Assembly: GCA_033851955.1 (NCBI GenBank)
Contig: JAWSVK010000009.1
Location: 124,001 to 188,000, forward strand
Source: Profundibacter sp033851955
GTDB lineage: Bacteria; Pseudomonadota; Alphaproteobacteria; Rhodobacterales; Rhodobacteraceae
Length of the DNA stretch: 64,000 bases
Direction: 5' to 3'
Part shown: in pieces, positions 27,683 to 36,136 of the stretch
How the letters are laid out: each line of letters opens with the position of its first letter
Position numbering within the stretch: position 1 is the stretch's first letter
Notes under the pieces: model-generated
Database searches by the model: none
What the model was told of the DNA's origin: nothing
Seen by the model: the letters and a program-made list of their open reading frames with translations, nothing else
Translations under genes and position numbers: made by a program

Positions 27683-28914
27683 TTGTCTGTCTCCGATCTG
27701 GCTGTAACCTTCAATTCAGTGCGCACAGTGCTGGCCTCTTCACTAACCCGCGTATCGACAACGGTGACATCAAGATCTGCTTCTGACAAAGCTGCTGCCA
27801 ACCGCTCCGCGGCAGCGAAATCCTTGGCGTGCAGGACCATCGCAAGGGTTTCATCATTTGTATAAATAACTGATCGGGTTTCGGCACCCTGTGAGGCAAT
27901 GATCTTGGCAGCACGGTTAAAAAGATGCATTGGGTCTGCGCGGGTCACAGGGCCGACCACCCCAACTTGCAGGCGGCTAAGCGCTTGGCTGACTTGAATG
28001 CGCACATCAAGTATTGGTCCGGTTTTGACAAAGTGTTCCTGCACCAAAGATGTTGTATTCGCTGTAATCTCGTTTGTTTCTGCCTTGATCCGATTGATCA
28101 CCACCAGTTGAGACGCGGCCCAAAGTCCGGCGGCGATCACCCCAAGAACAAGGGGCCAACGCCACGGTAGGACCCGCCGCGCAAAAACGGCGCGTGCCAT
28201 CTGAGGATCACGGCGCAAATCCATCTGTACTTCACCATGGCCCAACACTTGCGGAGTAGAGAGGCCAAGGGCGTCGGCTTGAGAGACATCCGTAATTATC
28301 GGGATGCCGCGCGCCTCAAACAGCGCCTCAAACTGTCGTTGCGCTGGGCCAATCCGTAACAAAGCCTTGGGTGCTGGATCGGCGTTTTTCAGAGCATGAT
28401 CCAGCAATGCCAGCGCGGTGTCTATGGGGGCGCCGAACCCATCTTCCGGACCAAGGCGCAGGGCGACACCATGCGGTGTTGCGGCAATGCTCCATAGGTC
28501 AGGCGTAGTCGGCAAGGCGAGGTAGTCCGGCAACACGGCACGACATTGCGCACCAGCACTGTCACGCCACGTATCAACCAACGTTCGATCTGCCACCAAA
28601 ACCCGCGACCAGTTTTCGCCGGTGGCCCGAGTCTGAAATGGCCGCATATCTGTGGCCTCGGCGCCTACGCCAATCTGATCGCGCAGTTGTCGGCGTGCCA
28701 CTTGTTCTCGGTTTTGACCGCGCAACCCTTTGGGTAGCTCAAGGGTCAATGCTGGCACATCGCTGCCCGACACCAGCATGATCTGACGCGGGCCCAACAC
28801 CCGCCCCATCACAGCATTAACATGCACGAAATCTGCGCTGATCTGTTGAAAAGGATCGGAAAATGCCACACGTATTCCTGCTGTTGTTGGGGCCACCAAG
28901 TTCGCAACAACCAT
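27679..28914 (-). CDS. gspL: Type II secretion protein GspL
   Basis: A 411-residue protein. The cytoplasmic actin-like region (residues 1-240) includes the family segment VPALTLELPKGLRGQNREQVARR. A single membrane helix (WPLVLGVIAAGLWAASQLV) near residue 255 and a ferredoxin-like periplasmic part follow. GspL recruits the GspE ATPase to the membrane and binds GspM. It sits between gspK (36-base gap) and gspM (four-base overlap). Similarity in this family is low, so the call rests partly on order and topology. Confidence 0.88.
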   Translation of the reverse strand: MVVANLVAPTTAGIRVAFSDPFQQISADFVHVNAVMGRVLGPRQIMLVSGSDVPALTLELPKGLRGQNREQVARRQLRDQIGVGAEATDMRPFQTRATGENWSRVLVADRTLVDTWRDSAGAQCRAVLPDYLALPTTPDLWSIAATPHGVALRLGPEDGFGAPIDTALALLDHALKNADPAPKALLRIGPAQRQFEALFEARGIPIITDVSQADALGLSTPQVLGHGEVQMDLRRDPQMARAVFARRVLPWRWPLVLGVIAAGLWAASQLVVINRIKAETNEITANTTSLVQEHFVKTGPILDVRIQVSQALSRLQVGVVGPVTRADPMHLFNRAAKIIASQGAETRSVIYTNDETLAMVLHAKDFAAAERLAAALSEADLDVTVVDTRVSEEASTVRTELKVTARSETDK

Positions 28915-28949
28915 GCCGTTCTAAATTGGTTTGTTCAAGGGCGCTTTCA

Positions 28950-29879
28950 TCAGAACTGTGACACCCGCCACTCGACCTGTGTGCCCACGGGCGCGGCTTC
29001 GCGACGAAACAAGACACGGCGGCTTGCGCTGCGTGTGTCTAGGGTTGCGATAATGTCAGCACCAAACCAGTTTGAACCAATCGCGTATCGCGTCGGATCT
29101 ACTGCATCAGGGTTAGCGGGATCAGTGGAAAGCCCAAGTTCCTCAAAAAAGGCGTCGAGCGACGGGTAGGGTTCCTTTTGACGTCGTTGCACAACACCGT
29201 CGAGACGAGCAATCGAGAGTTGCGGCAACATTGCAACCAAAACATTCAGGCCCGCCGAGTTGACATTGACCCGACTGTTTGTTGGGAGCGCGGTTGTGTG
29301 GCGTCGCAAAAGATTGAGGTCCTCGGGTTGAAGCTCGATCAGGGAAGCAAGTTGATCGATAAACAGAATGCCTCCGCCCAATGGCGAAATGGGTGGATCC
29401 AATCCACGAAATGCCGCGCGGTTCGACGGGCCTTGAGGCGACAGAAAACGCACAATTGCGTCGCCTTTTTGAGGCGCTATGCCGATCCGGCGCAGCAACA
29501 CCTGCCACCCCTCAAGCGCAAGTGTGTCGCTTGAATCAGCCAGCCAGTTGAGGTTGAACAGAGCCTGCTGATCGGTGATCGCGCCAGACACTCGGCCACG
29601 CGCCAAGGGCACGTCAATGGTGGTCTGTGCCCATGTGTCGTTTAAGCCGTCTACGTCCCCGTTGCGCAGATCGCGGTCTAACAGGACCCGCCCGAGTGTC
29701 TCGAACGCATCCAAGGCATGGGTCAATACGTCCGCTTCCTGTGTTGCGACAAGCCGCATACGTCCGCCTTCTGCGCGTGACAGCAACAACGTGGCCGCCG
29801 CCGCCATCGCAGCAACTATGATCAATGCGTTAACAAGCACGAAGCCTGCTGAACGATTTGAATGTGCGCGCGTCCTCAT
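28950..29879 (-). CDS. gspK: Type II secretion minor pseudopilin GspK
   Basis: A 309-residue pseudopilin. The N-terminal prepilin signal is SAGFVLVNALIIVAAMAAAAT. As in other GspK proteins, position +5 of the mature form is not Glu (here Asn), unlike GspG-J. The large globular part has DQQALFNLNWL, and RVNVNSAGLNVLVAMLPQLS, the usual helix-hairpin region. GspK caps the pseudopilus tip with GspI and GspJ. Its ATG overlaps the gspJ stop by four bases. Confidence 0.93.
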   Translation of the reverse strand: MRTRAHSNRSAGFVLVNALIIVAAMAAAATLLLSRAEGGRMRLVATQEADVLTHALDAFETLGRVLLDRDLRNGDVDGLNDTWAQTTIDVPLARGRVSGAITDQQALFNLNWLADSSDTLALEGWQVLLRRIGIAPQKGDAIVRFLSPQGPSNRAAFRGLDPPISPLGGGILFIDQLASLIELQPEDLNLLRRHTTALPTNSRVNVNSAGLNVLVAMLPQLSIARLDGVVQRRQKEPYPSLDAFFEELGLSTDPANPDAVDPTRYAIGSNWFGADIIATLDTRSASRRVLFRREAAPVGTQVEWRVSQF

Positions 29880-30550
29880 TGCAGCGTTTGGACAAGGCGT
29901 AGATCGCCGTGCCGCACCGTGTGCAAAGTCACTTCGACAGCGATTGGTAATATGCTGAAGCTGGCTGGAGGTGGCGTGCCGATGCTATCTTGATCAACGC
30001 TGACTTCCTGAACGACAATTTGGGTGCCCACTGGCGGGGAAGTTCCTGCCACCCATCCGATATCTGGCCAAAATGTACGCAACGATATTGAGCGCACACC
30101 GTCAAGTACCACCATTTCGGCGTTAAGTTGGCTTGTCTCTACGGGCAATAATGCAGGCCAGAAACGCCGTATGAGCGTGTCTGTGCTGGTATCAACCGAC
30201 CATTGTGCACGATGCCTGTCAGTATGTGTTGGCGTAAATGTTTTCTGACCAGCAAGTGACAGTCCCAAAAGCGTGCCGTTCTGAGACAGGTCCACAGCGC
30301 CCCGCGGAGCGTCTTGGGGTGGATAAAACAACATCGGCACCACAGCGGTCAGATCATTTCGCAACAGTGCCACAGCATTGCCAAGTTCTGCGGTGTCGCT
30401 ATCTGTCTGGGTCAAGCGTTCAGAAATCCGCATCGTCCCGTTCAAGCTTTGTAAGCCCATTATTGCAACCATGGCGAACAAGGCCATCGCGACAACCAAT
30501 TCGATCAATGACAGGCCCGTATCGGCAGGATAAAACGGTCTGCGGATCAT
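29876..30550 (-). CDS. gspJ: Type II secretion minor pseudopilin GspJ
   Basis: A 224-residue pseudopilin with prepilin signal DTGLSLIELVVAMALFAMVA (Gly before the cut, Glu at +5). The globular region carries LRNDLTAVVPM and VVLDGVRSISLRTFWPD, as in GspJ. It forms the tip complex with GspI and GspK. Its start overlaps the gspI stop and its stop overlaps gspK, four bases each, so the minor pseudopilins are tightly coupled. Confidence 0.93.
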   Translation of the reverse strand: MIRRPFYPADTGLSLIELVVAMALFAMVAIMGLQSLNGTMRISERLTQTDSDTAELGNAVALLRNDLTAVVPMLFYPPQDAPRGAVDLSQNGTLLGLSLAGQKTFTPTHTDRHRAQWSVDTSTDTLIRRFWPALLPVETSQLNAEMVVLDGVRSISLRTFWPDIGWVAGTSPPVGTQIVVQEVSVDQDSIGTPPPASFSILPIAVEVTLHTVRHGDLRLVQTLQ

Positions 30551-30927
30551 AAGCCGCCCCCTTGCAGATAGACAACAATCCGAGCCCCGACACCGCGTTC
30601 AGATTGAGCCGAGATAGCGACCTGAACCACGCCGCTGACTGTGGGCAGCGTTTCTGTGGTGATGACAAAGTTTTGCCCGCCAAGCGGCACTATATCGCTG
30701 AGCCCAATCGCACCGCCATCGGGCAGCCGCAATTCTTCTGCTCGGTTACGTGCCACAAGCTGCGCCAACATCCGATCTTTCGCGCCGCCAATGGCGATCC
30801 GCGCTTGATCGCTTGCACGCAATGCTGCGACGCTGCCCATGGCCAACACAAATACGGCAATCACCAATTCGAGCAGGGTGATACCTCGTTCGGATCCAAA
30901 TTTGCGTGTCGTCAACCTTGTTCGCAT
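30547..30927 (-). CDS. gspI: Type II secretion minor pseudopilin GspI
   Basis: A 126-residue pseudopilin. The prepilin signal is SERGITLLELVIAVFVLAMG with Glu at +5, and the short globular part includes MLAQLVARNRAEELRLPDGG, typical of GspI. It nucleates the pseudopilus tip. The ATG at 30927 overlaps the end of gspH by 16 bases and the stop overlaps gspJ by four. Confidence 0.92.
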   Translation of the reverse strand: MRTRLTTRKFGSERGITLLELVIAVFVLAMGSVAALRASDQARIAIGGAKDRMLAQLVARNRAEELRLPDGGAIGLSDIVPLGGQNFVITTETLPTVSGVVQVAISAQSERGVGARIVVYLQGGGL

Positions 30928-31406
30928 GACATCCTCGTATTCCCATCACTACGGCAAACAATGCGGCGACCGTCCTTAGGCGCAAACGAGAGCGAGAAGG
31001 GCGATACGCGGCCATCTGGCAATAACAGGATGTGGGGGCTGTTCGGGCCTCGGCGTGGCGTGGCGAGTTGCAATACTACGTCCCCGCGCCAACGGGTTTC
31101 AATCTGTTTCTTGTCCCAGCCGTCATTGGTCTCGACAGTGGGTTGAAAGCCGCGTGCGGTCACGAAAAGGCCCTGCACTTGACGCCCCTGCATGGCCCGC
31201 GCGCGTGCGATTTGGATGTGTCGTTCAAAACGTTGCAGATCAGTGGTTGCCGCCGATTTTCCGCCCCGCGATGCCACCAGACCGGCACCGACGGCAAGGA
31301 CAGACAGAACGGCAACCACCACCATTAGCTCGATCAATGTAAATCCACTGGTCCTGTCCTCAATGAGGTCGGAACCGGTAGGGAGTGAGGCTAATTTTGA
31401 TCCCAT
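30912..31406 (-). CDS. gspH: Type II secretion minor pseudopilin GspH
   Basis: A 164-residue pseudopilin. An unusually long 20-residue leader comes before the cut site in TSGFTLIELMVVVAVLSVL (Glu at +5). The globular part has LQRFERHIQIARARAMQGRQ and ends RRIVCRSDGNTRMSCEQG. GspH connects the tip to the major pseudopilin. It overlaps gspG and gspI by 16 bases on each side. Confidence 0.9.
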   Translation of the reverse strand: MGSKLASLPTGSDLIEDRTSGFTLIELMVVVAVLSVLAVGAGLVASRGGKSAATTDLQRFERHIQIARARAMQGRQVQGLFVTARGFQPTVETNDGWDKKQIETRWRGDVVLQLATPRRGPNSPHILLLPDGRVSPFSLSFAPKDGRRIVCRSDGNTRMSCEQG

Positions 31407-31882
31407 GATCCGATATCGGCATCCACGCCGCTGCCCCCGGTCGCGCCATCGGCACCGTAGGTAAAGACATCATATTGCCCGTGCACACCTGGCGACAGGT
31501 ATTGATAGGGTTCACCCCAAGGGTCGCGCGGTAGCCTGTCGATATAGCCATTGGTCGCATAGTTAGCGGGCGCCGGATCAGCGGTCGGGCGATTGACCAA
31601 GGCCGCCAAACCTTGGTCGGTTGTGGGATAGTGCAGATTGTCCAAACGATAAAGTTGAAGGGCGCTGGCGACGGCAGCAATGTCAGATTGCGCCCGCGCG
31701 ACCCGCGCCTGATCTGGTCGATCAATCACGCGCGGCACTATAACCAATGCCAAAATAGACAAGATAACGACCACCACCATCAATTCCAAAAGCGAGAAAC
31801 CCGCGTCATGCGAAGTTTCAAGCTCAGGCTCAACGCAGGGCTTTGAGGGGGGGCTAACATGCACGATCATTGAAAAATCCAT
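31391..31882 (-). CDS. gspG: Type II secretion major pseudopilin GspG
   Basis: A 163-residue protein with prepilin signal DAGFSLLELMVVVVILSILA and the conserved GspG body (ALQLYRLDNLHYPTTDQGL, YIDRLPRDPWGEPYQYLSPG). The aspartates near DVFTYGADG and GSGVDADIGSW fit the calcium site of GspG. It forms the pseudopilus shaft. Starts at 31882 or 31870 are both possible; the second has a GGA seven bases before it. It heads the G-to-M block and is divergent from gspO. Confidence 0.95.
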   Translation of the reverse strand: MDFSMIVHVSPPSKPCVEPELETSHDAGFSLLELMVVVVILSILALVIVPRVIDRPDQARVARAQSDIAAVASALQLYRLDNLHYPTTDQGLAALVNRPTADPAPANYATNGYIDRLPRDPWGEPYQYLSPGVHGQYDVFTYGADGATGGSGVDADIGSWDQN

Positions 31883-31951
31883 ATAGTTATGATTATGATA
31901 GCATCACTATATTGGGCTTGTCCATCACACGATGGCAGGTCAGAAAGACAT

Positions 31952-32734
31952 ATGGTGGCCCTAGATATCCCTGCGTTTCTTTTGATTCTGACAAGCCCTG
32001 CAATTGGGTCTTTTATTGCAGTTCTGGTGGATCGACTGCCGCGTGGCGAAGACATTGTTCGATCTCCGTCCTCTTGCCGAACCTGCGGGACCCGACTTGC
32101 TGTGTTTGAATTGATCCCATTCGTATCTTTTGTAGTGCAAAAAGGTCTGTGTCGTCATTGTGGGGCACCCATTTCCCCCTTTGTTTTCTATGTCGAAATT
32201 TTAGCCCTTGGCGCTGCGATATTGGCGGTTCTAGCGGGTGGCGGGTCTGTTGATATGGTGCTAGCAGCAATTTGGCTTTGGCTACTTTTGGCGATGGCGG
32301 TGACAGATGCGATATGGCTACGACTGCCCGATACATTAACATTAGCAACTTTTGTCACGGCCCTGATCATCGCGATACAGCCCTATGCGATGGGTTTGAG
32401 TCTCGCGCTTTGGGGCGCATTCTTTGGTGCGGGCAGCTTTTTCATATTGCGCTGGGTCTATGCAATTTTGCGGCGCAGGGAGGGCCTTGGGCTTGGGGAT
32501 GTGAAACTCATGGCGGGTCTTGGCGCATTTGTTGGGCCGCTCGCGTTGCCGCAACTTGTGTTGATCGCCGCCATAACGGCATTGGCGGGGGCGCTGCTGA
32601 CCCGCCGCGAAACACCGGATGGCCTGAAGGCTTACCGTGCTTTACCCTTTGGTACTGCGCTTTGCTTTTCTGCTGCTCTCATCTGGCTTTGGCGTGCAGT
32701 GGCCTCAAACCAAATAGGTCTTGCAGTATGGTGA
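31952..32734 (+). CDS. gspO: Prepilin peptidase/N-methyltransferase GspO (PilD)
   Basis: A 260-residue polytopic aspartic protease. After the first helix a zinc module has paired cysteines (CRTCGTRL and CRHCGAP). The catalytic aspartates are Asp119 (AVTDAIWLRLPD) and Asp183 in GLGLGDVKLMAGLGA (the GxGD motif). It cleaves and methylates the GspG-K prepilins. The start is set at ATG 31952, which begins with a normal first helix; the frame is open to 31889. It shares a 69-base divergent control region with gspG. Confidence 0.93.
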   Translation: MVALDIPAFLLILTSPAIGSFIAVLVDRLPRGEDIVRSPSSCRTCGTRLAVFELIPFVSFVVQKGLCRHCGAPISPFVFYVEILALGAAILAVLAGGGSVDMVLAAIWLWLLLAMAVTDAIWLRLPDTLTLATFVTALIIAIQPYAMGLSLALWGAFFGAGSFFILRWVYAILRRREGLGLGDVKLMAGLGAFVGPLALPQLVLIAAITALAGALLTRRETPDGLKAYRALPFGTALCFSAALIWLWRAVASNQIGLAVW

Positions 32735-32797
32735 GGTTTTTGAATTGATACGTAAGACACCCGTCATTTCGGGCCGGATAGAAAGAGACCTTTCAAT

Positions 32798-34354
32798 ATG
32801 TTTGCCAGATATTTGATGTCAGCCGCTGCCCTTTGCATAGCATTGGCAGCACCTCTCACCGCGCAACAGAACGCGCAAACCTTGCCTAGCGAGATCACGG
32901 ATGCTCTTGGTCGGGGGGACTTTGCGACCGCACGCGCAGCGCTTGCTATCCTAGCCAAAGAAGACGGAAGTGCGCTTGCGCAATTTCACTATGGGACTTT
33001 GTTGCTTCAAGGACAGGGCGGCCCGTTGGCCCAAGCGCAAGGCATCGACATGCTGGAACAAGCTGCTGGACAAAATCACCCAACAGCGTCGCTACTATTG
33101 GCGCGAGTTTATCTGTCAGGGAATGTTGCCGGGACCCCACGTAACCCTGAACGTGCCGCTGCGCTGCTTTTGGCTGCAACTGAGCAAGGCAACGCTGAAG
33201 CACAGTATTACCTTGGCCTTTTGTACCAAAACGGAAGCGGCGTGGAGGAAAGCCTTGAACAGGCCTTCGTGCTGTTCACAAGTGCCGCCGAGAACGGCAA
33301 TCGGGACGCACAGTATGAATTAAGCAAAGCCTATGCGAATGGTCGCGGCACCGATATCGACGGTGTGAAAGCACTGCATTGGCTGCGCGTATCCGCCAAC
33401 AGCGGCCTAGGTGATGCGCAATTCTTTCTTGCCGGTGCATTGGACAGTGGCCAAGGCGTGCCTATTGATAAGGTTGAGGCGCTTGGCTGGTACCGCCGTG
33501 CCGCCGAAAACGGCATACCTATTGCACAACGTATTTTGGGCAGTAAATATTTGGCGGGTGACGATACCACAGCACCTGATCCGAACGAGGCCTTGCGTTG
33601 GCTAACACTTGCCGCAGAAGCGGGTGATCCGGGAGCGATGTACAATCTGGCTGTCGCTTATGGCGGGGATCATGATGTTGCGCGCGACGATGCGAAAGCA
33701 CTGAAATGGTATACCGCTGGGTCAAAGACCGGGCTGGCGCGGTCAACATATGCGCTTGCGCAGTATTACGAACTCGGTCGTGGACTGCCCGTTGATATCA
33801 AACAGGCGGCATTGCTTTATCGCGAGGCTCTCAAACAGGGGGATGACCGTGCGGCTTTGCGGTTGGGTTATCTGACCGGACAGGGGGTGCTTGACGCCTA
33901 TATGCCCGCCCATTTTGGCGTAAACTGGACGGCGGCTGCGGCACGTGAAGGTGATGAAGATGCAAAAGATTGGTTGCGCAAGCAGGCCGATGAGGGGCTA
34001 CGTGCGGCCGAGGCTGCTTTTGCTTTGCTGCTGTTGGACGATCCAGCGCAAGCAGCCGATGCCGTCCCTTACCTGGAGCGTGCGGCTGAGGCGGGAGAGG
34101 TCTCGTCCCAGTTTGAACTTGGGATGTTATATATGACAGGTCTGGGCGTGACGTTGGATTATATCCAAGCCCACATTTGGCTCAACATTGCTGCGACAAG
34201 CGGCCATGCGAAAGCCGTTGAAAACCGCGAAGTATTAGGGAATTTGATGACACCTGATCAGATCAGTGAAGCCCAAACAGCGGTACGAGTCTTTTTTGAA
34301 ACTGCATCGAAAAGACGCACGGAGGCCGTGGCAGCACCACGTTCTAACCCATGA
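32798..34354 (+). CDS. Periplasmic Sel1-repeat (TPR-like) protein, 518 residues
   Basis: A signal peptide (LMSAAALCIALAAPLTAQ) precedes about ten Sel1-like repeats of the form A..YLGLLYQNGSGVEESLEQA, AQYELSKAYANGRGTDID and so on up to SQFELGMLYMTGLGVTLD. The last repeat runs into AHIWLNIAATSGHAKA, a common end module. Sel1 proteins are protein-binding scaffolds. AGAGA lies before ATG 32798. It overlaps the next Sel1 gene by four bases (ATGA). Its position 63 bases after gspO suggests a role with the secretion system or its substrates, by inference only. Confidence 0.9.
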   Translation: MFARYLMSAAALCIALAAPLTAQQNAQTLPSEITDALGRGDFATARAALAILAKEDGSALAQFHYGTLLLQGQGGPLAQAQGIDMLEQAAGQNHPTASLLLARVYLSGNVAGTPRNPERAAALLLAATEQGNAEAQYYLGLLYQNGSGVEESLEQAFVLFTSAAENGNRDAQYELSKAYANGRGTDIDGVKALHWLRVSANSGLGDAQFFLAGALDSGQGVPIDKVEALGWYRRAAENGIPIAQRILGSKYLAGDDTTAPDPNEALRWLTLAAEAGDPGAMYNLAVAYGGDHDVARDDAKALKWYTAGSKTGLARSTYALAQYYELGRGLPVDIKQAALLYREALKQGDDRAALRLGYLTGQGVLDAYMPAHFGVNWTAAAAREGDEDAKDWLRKQADEGLRAAEAAFALLLLDDPAQAADAVPYLERAAEAGEVSSQFELGMLYMTGLGVTLDYIQAHIWLNIAATSGHAKAVENREVLGNLMTPDQISEAQTAVRVFFETASKRRTEAVAAPRSNP

Positions 34355-35550
34355 GGTTATTCGGGTACTTTACGACAGTTGCCCTGGTGATTTTGGCGCT
34401 TGCACAGGCTGGGGCCGCGCAGGATTTGACGCGTGTGCCGCTGGAGCAGGTCCGAAAAGGTGCTCAAACTGGCTCACCAGTGGCGCAGCTTGAACTGGCC
34501 AACCGGTATTTGGACGGCATCGGGGTTTTGCAAAACTACGCCACGGCCGCGCAATGGTATGAAAAAGCAGCAGAGCAGGGCGATCCGATTGCACAAAATG
34601 GGTTGGGCAAACTTTATCATGCCGGGTTTGGGGTGACGCGGGATGTGCCTTTGGCGTTGCATTGGCTGTCGCAGGCCGCAAGCGCCAGTAAAGCACAATT
34701 CATGTTTGATTACGCCTCCGTTTTGGAAACTCCTGAAGGTGGAGCGGCCCTTGCAGAGGCTGCAGAGTATTATCGTCGTGCGGCTGCGGCGGGTCATATT
34801 GAGGCCAGCGTGAGCCTTGCTGTTCTGTATCAGCACGGCACAGGCGTGCCGCAAGATCTAGACCAAGCACGCGTGCTTTATGAGGCGGCGGCGCAGGTGG
34901 CTCATCCACGTGCGTTGAACAATCTGGGGTTGCTCTATGTCAGGGGTGACGGTGTTGCGCAGAATTACGACCATGCAGCGCGGCTATTCGCTAAAGCTGC
35001 CGAACTGGGCTTGTCGATTGCTATGACCAACCTTGGCGTAATGTATGAAAATGGGTTTGGGGTGCCGCTGGATGAGGAAAAGGCTGCCGCGCTCTATCGG
35101 GCAGCAAGTTCCGGCGCTGTAGATAAAGATGGGCCAGCGTTTTTTTATGACCCGCGGCTTTCGCCTTTGGATATTGGTGAAGAGGCGATGGCGCAAATGA
35201 GGAGATCATCAGAGGCTGGTGATCCGGTGGCGCAATTCCAACAGGGTTGGGCGCTGGCGACACAAGCTGAGGATACCTCTCAAAATATGCGTGAGGCAGC
35301 ACGCCTATTTGCCCAAGCCGCAAAAGCGGGCCATGGTCCTGCGATGGCCAACCTTAGTATGATGTATTTCAAAGGCCAGGGCCTGCCGCAGGATTATATG
35401 CTGGGGCATATGTGGCTGCTGCTGGCGAATCGCGCGGGGGTTGATATCCAGTCAATCAGTGCGGCATATGGCGCAAAGGTGACGGCCGATCAGGTTAATA
35501 TGGCACAGGACCGCGCCCTTATTTTACTCGACACTCAGACTCTTCCCTAG
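34351..35550 (+). CDS. Periplasmic Sel1-repeat (TPR-like) protein, 399 residues
   Basis: A signal peptide (FTTVALVILALAQAGAAQ) precedes about eight Sel1-like repeats, for example AQLELANRYLDGIGVLQNYA, AQNGLGKLYHAGFGVTRDVP, ALNNLGLLYVRGDGVAQNYD and AMANLSMMYFKGQGLPQDYM. It ends with a GHMWLLLANRAGVDIQSIS module like its neighbour. The two genes are translationally coupled and share architecture, so they may form one scaffold. A ligand cannot be named from sequence. Confidence 0.9.
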   Translation: MRLFGYFTTVALVILALAQAGAAQDLTRVPLEQVRKGAQTGSPVAQLELANRYLDGIGVLQNYATAAQWYEKAAEQGDPIAQNGLGKLYHAGFGVTRDVPLALHWLSQAASASKAQFMFDYASVLETPEGGAALAEAAEYYRRAAAAGHIEASVSLAVLYQHGTGVPQDLDQARVLYEAAAQVAHPRALNNLGLLYVRGDGVAQNYDHAARLFAKAAELGLSIAMTNLGVMYENGFGVPLDEEKAAALYRAASSGAVDKDGPAFFYDPRLSPLDIGEEAMAQMRRSSEAGDPVAQFQQGWALATQAEDTSQNMREAARLFAQAAKAGHGPAMANLSMMYFKGQGLPQDYMLGHMWLLLANRAGVDIQSISAAYGAKVTADQVNMAQDRALILLDTQTLP

Positions 35551-35663
35551 TCAAAAAGGGACTAAAATCTTGCAAGATCGGCGGATATTTGCTAGCGTTA
35601 AGGAATTGTTAATTATTGAACCCCACCTGGTATTTTAGGGGACCGCTTTACAGAGGACTAACC

Positions 35664-36077
35664 ATGAAACGTCTATTTGCTTCATTTGCGTTTTTAATAG
35701 CGCTTGGAGGGGGTGCTGCAGTGTCGGCTGAACCCCAGCCCGTTCAGCAAAACAATTCTAACGCGGTTTGGTTTGAAAACTGGATCGGATTGACAAATGC
35801 AACGATGGCCGTGGCGACCCCAGGTGGTGAGTTGATTTCTCTTTATGCGGCGTCAGGCACGCCGGTTTTCGAACTAAAGGGCAACGAAGTTCTAGACGGG
35901 ATCTATCGTTATGAGCTGAGCGCCGCGACCGAAGAAGAAGTCAAAATCGTGAATAAAATAGATGACGGACGGGGCGATGCAGCCCGAGATACAACTGCAA
36001 AACCTTTTTACTTTTCGGGCGCGTTTGTCGTCGAAAGGGGCGTGATCGTTCAACTGGAAAAGATCGCGGAAGAATGA
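35664..36077 (+). CDS. Small periplasmic hypothetical protein
   Basis: A 137-residue protein with a signal peptide (LFASFAFLIALGGGAAVSA). The mature part is AEPQPVQQNNSNAVWFENWI followed by a beta-rich stretch (LTNATMAVATPGGELISLYA, GTPVFELKGNEVLDGIYRYE). The end is charged. The AGAGGA box before ATG 35664 decides the start; the frame is open to 35616. I do not recognise a domain. It lies 59 bases before the S74 protein gene, and the pair may be one unit, so it could be a chaperone or anchor for that protein. Confidence 0.7.
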   Translation: MKRLFASFAFLIALGGGAAVSAEPQPVQQNNSNAVWFENWIGLTNATMAVATPGGELISLYAASGTPVFELKGNEVLDGIYRYELSAATEEEVKIVNKIDDGRGDAARDTTAKPFYFSGAFVVERGVIVQLEKIAEE

Positions 36078-36136
36078 AAAACTGCTTGTTACTGTCCCTT
36101 AGGGGCGAAATTTCTATTCCAATGGGAGACTGATAT

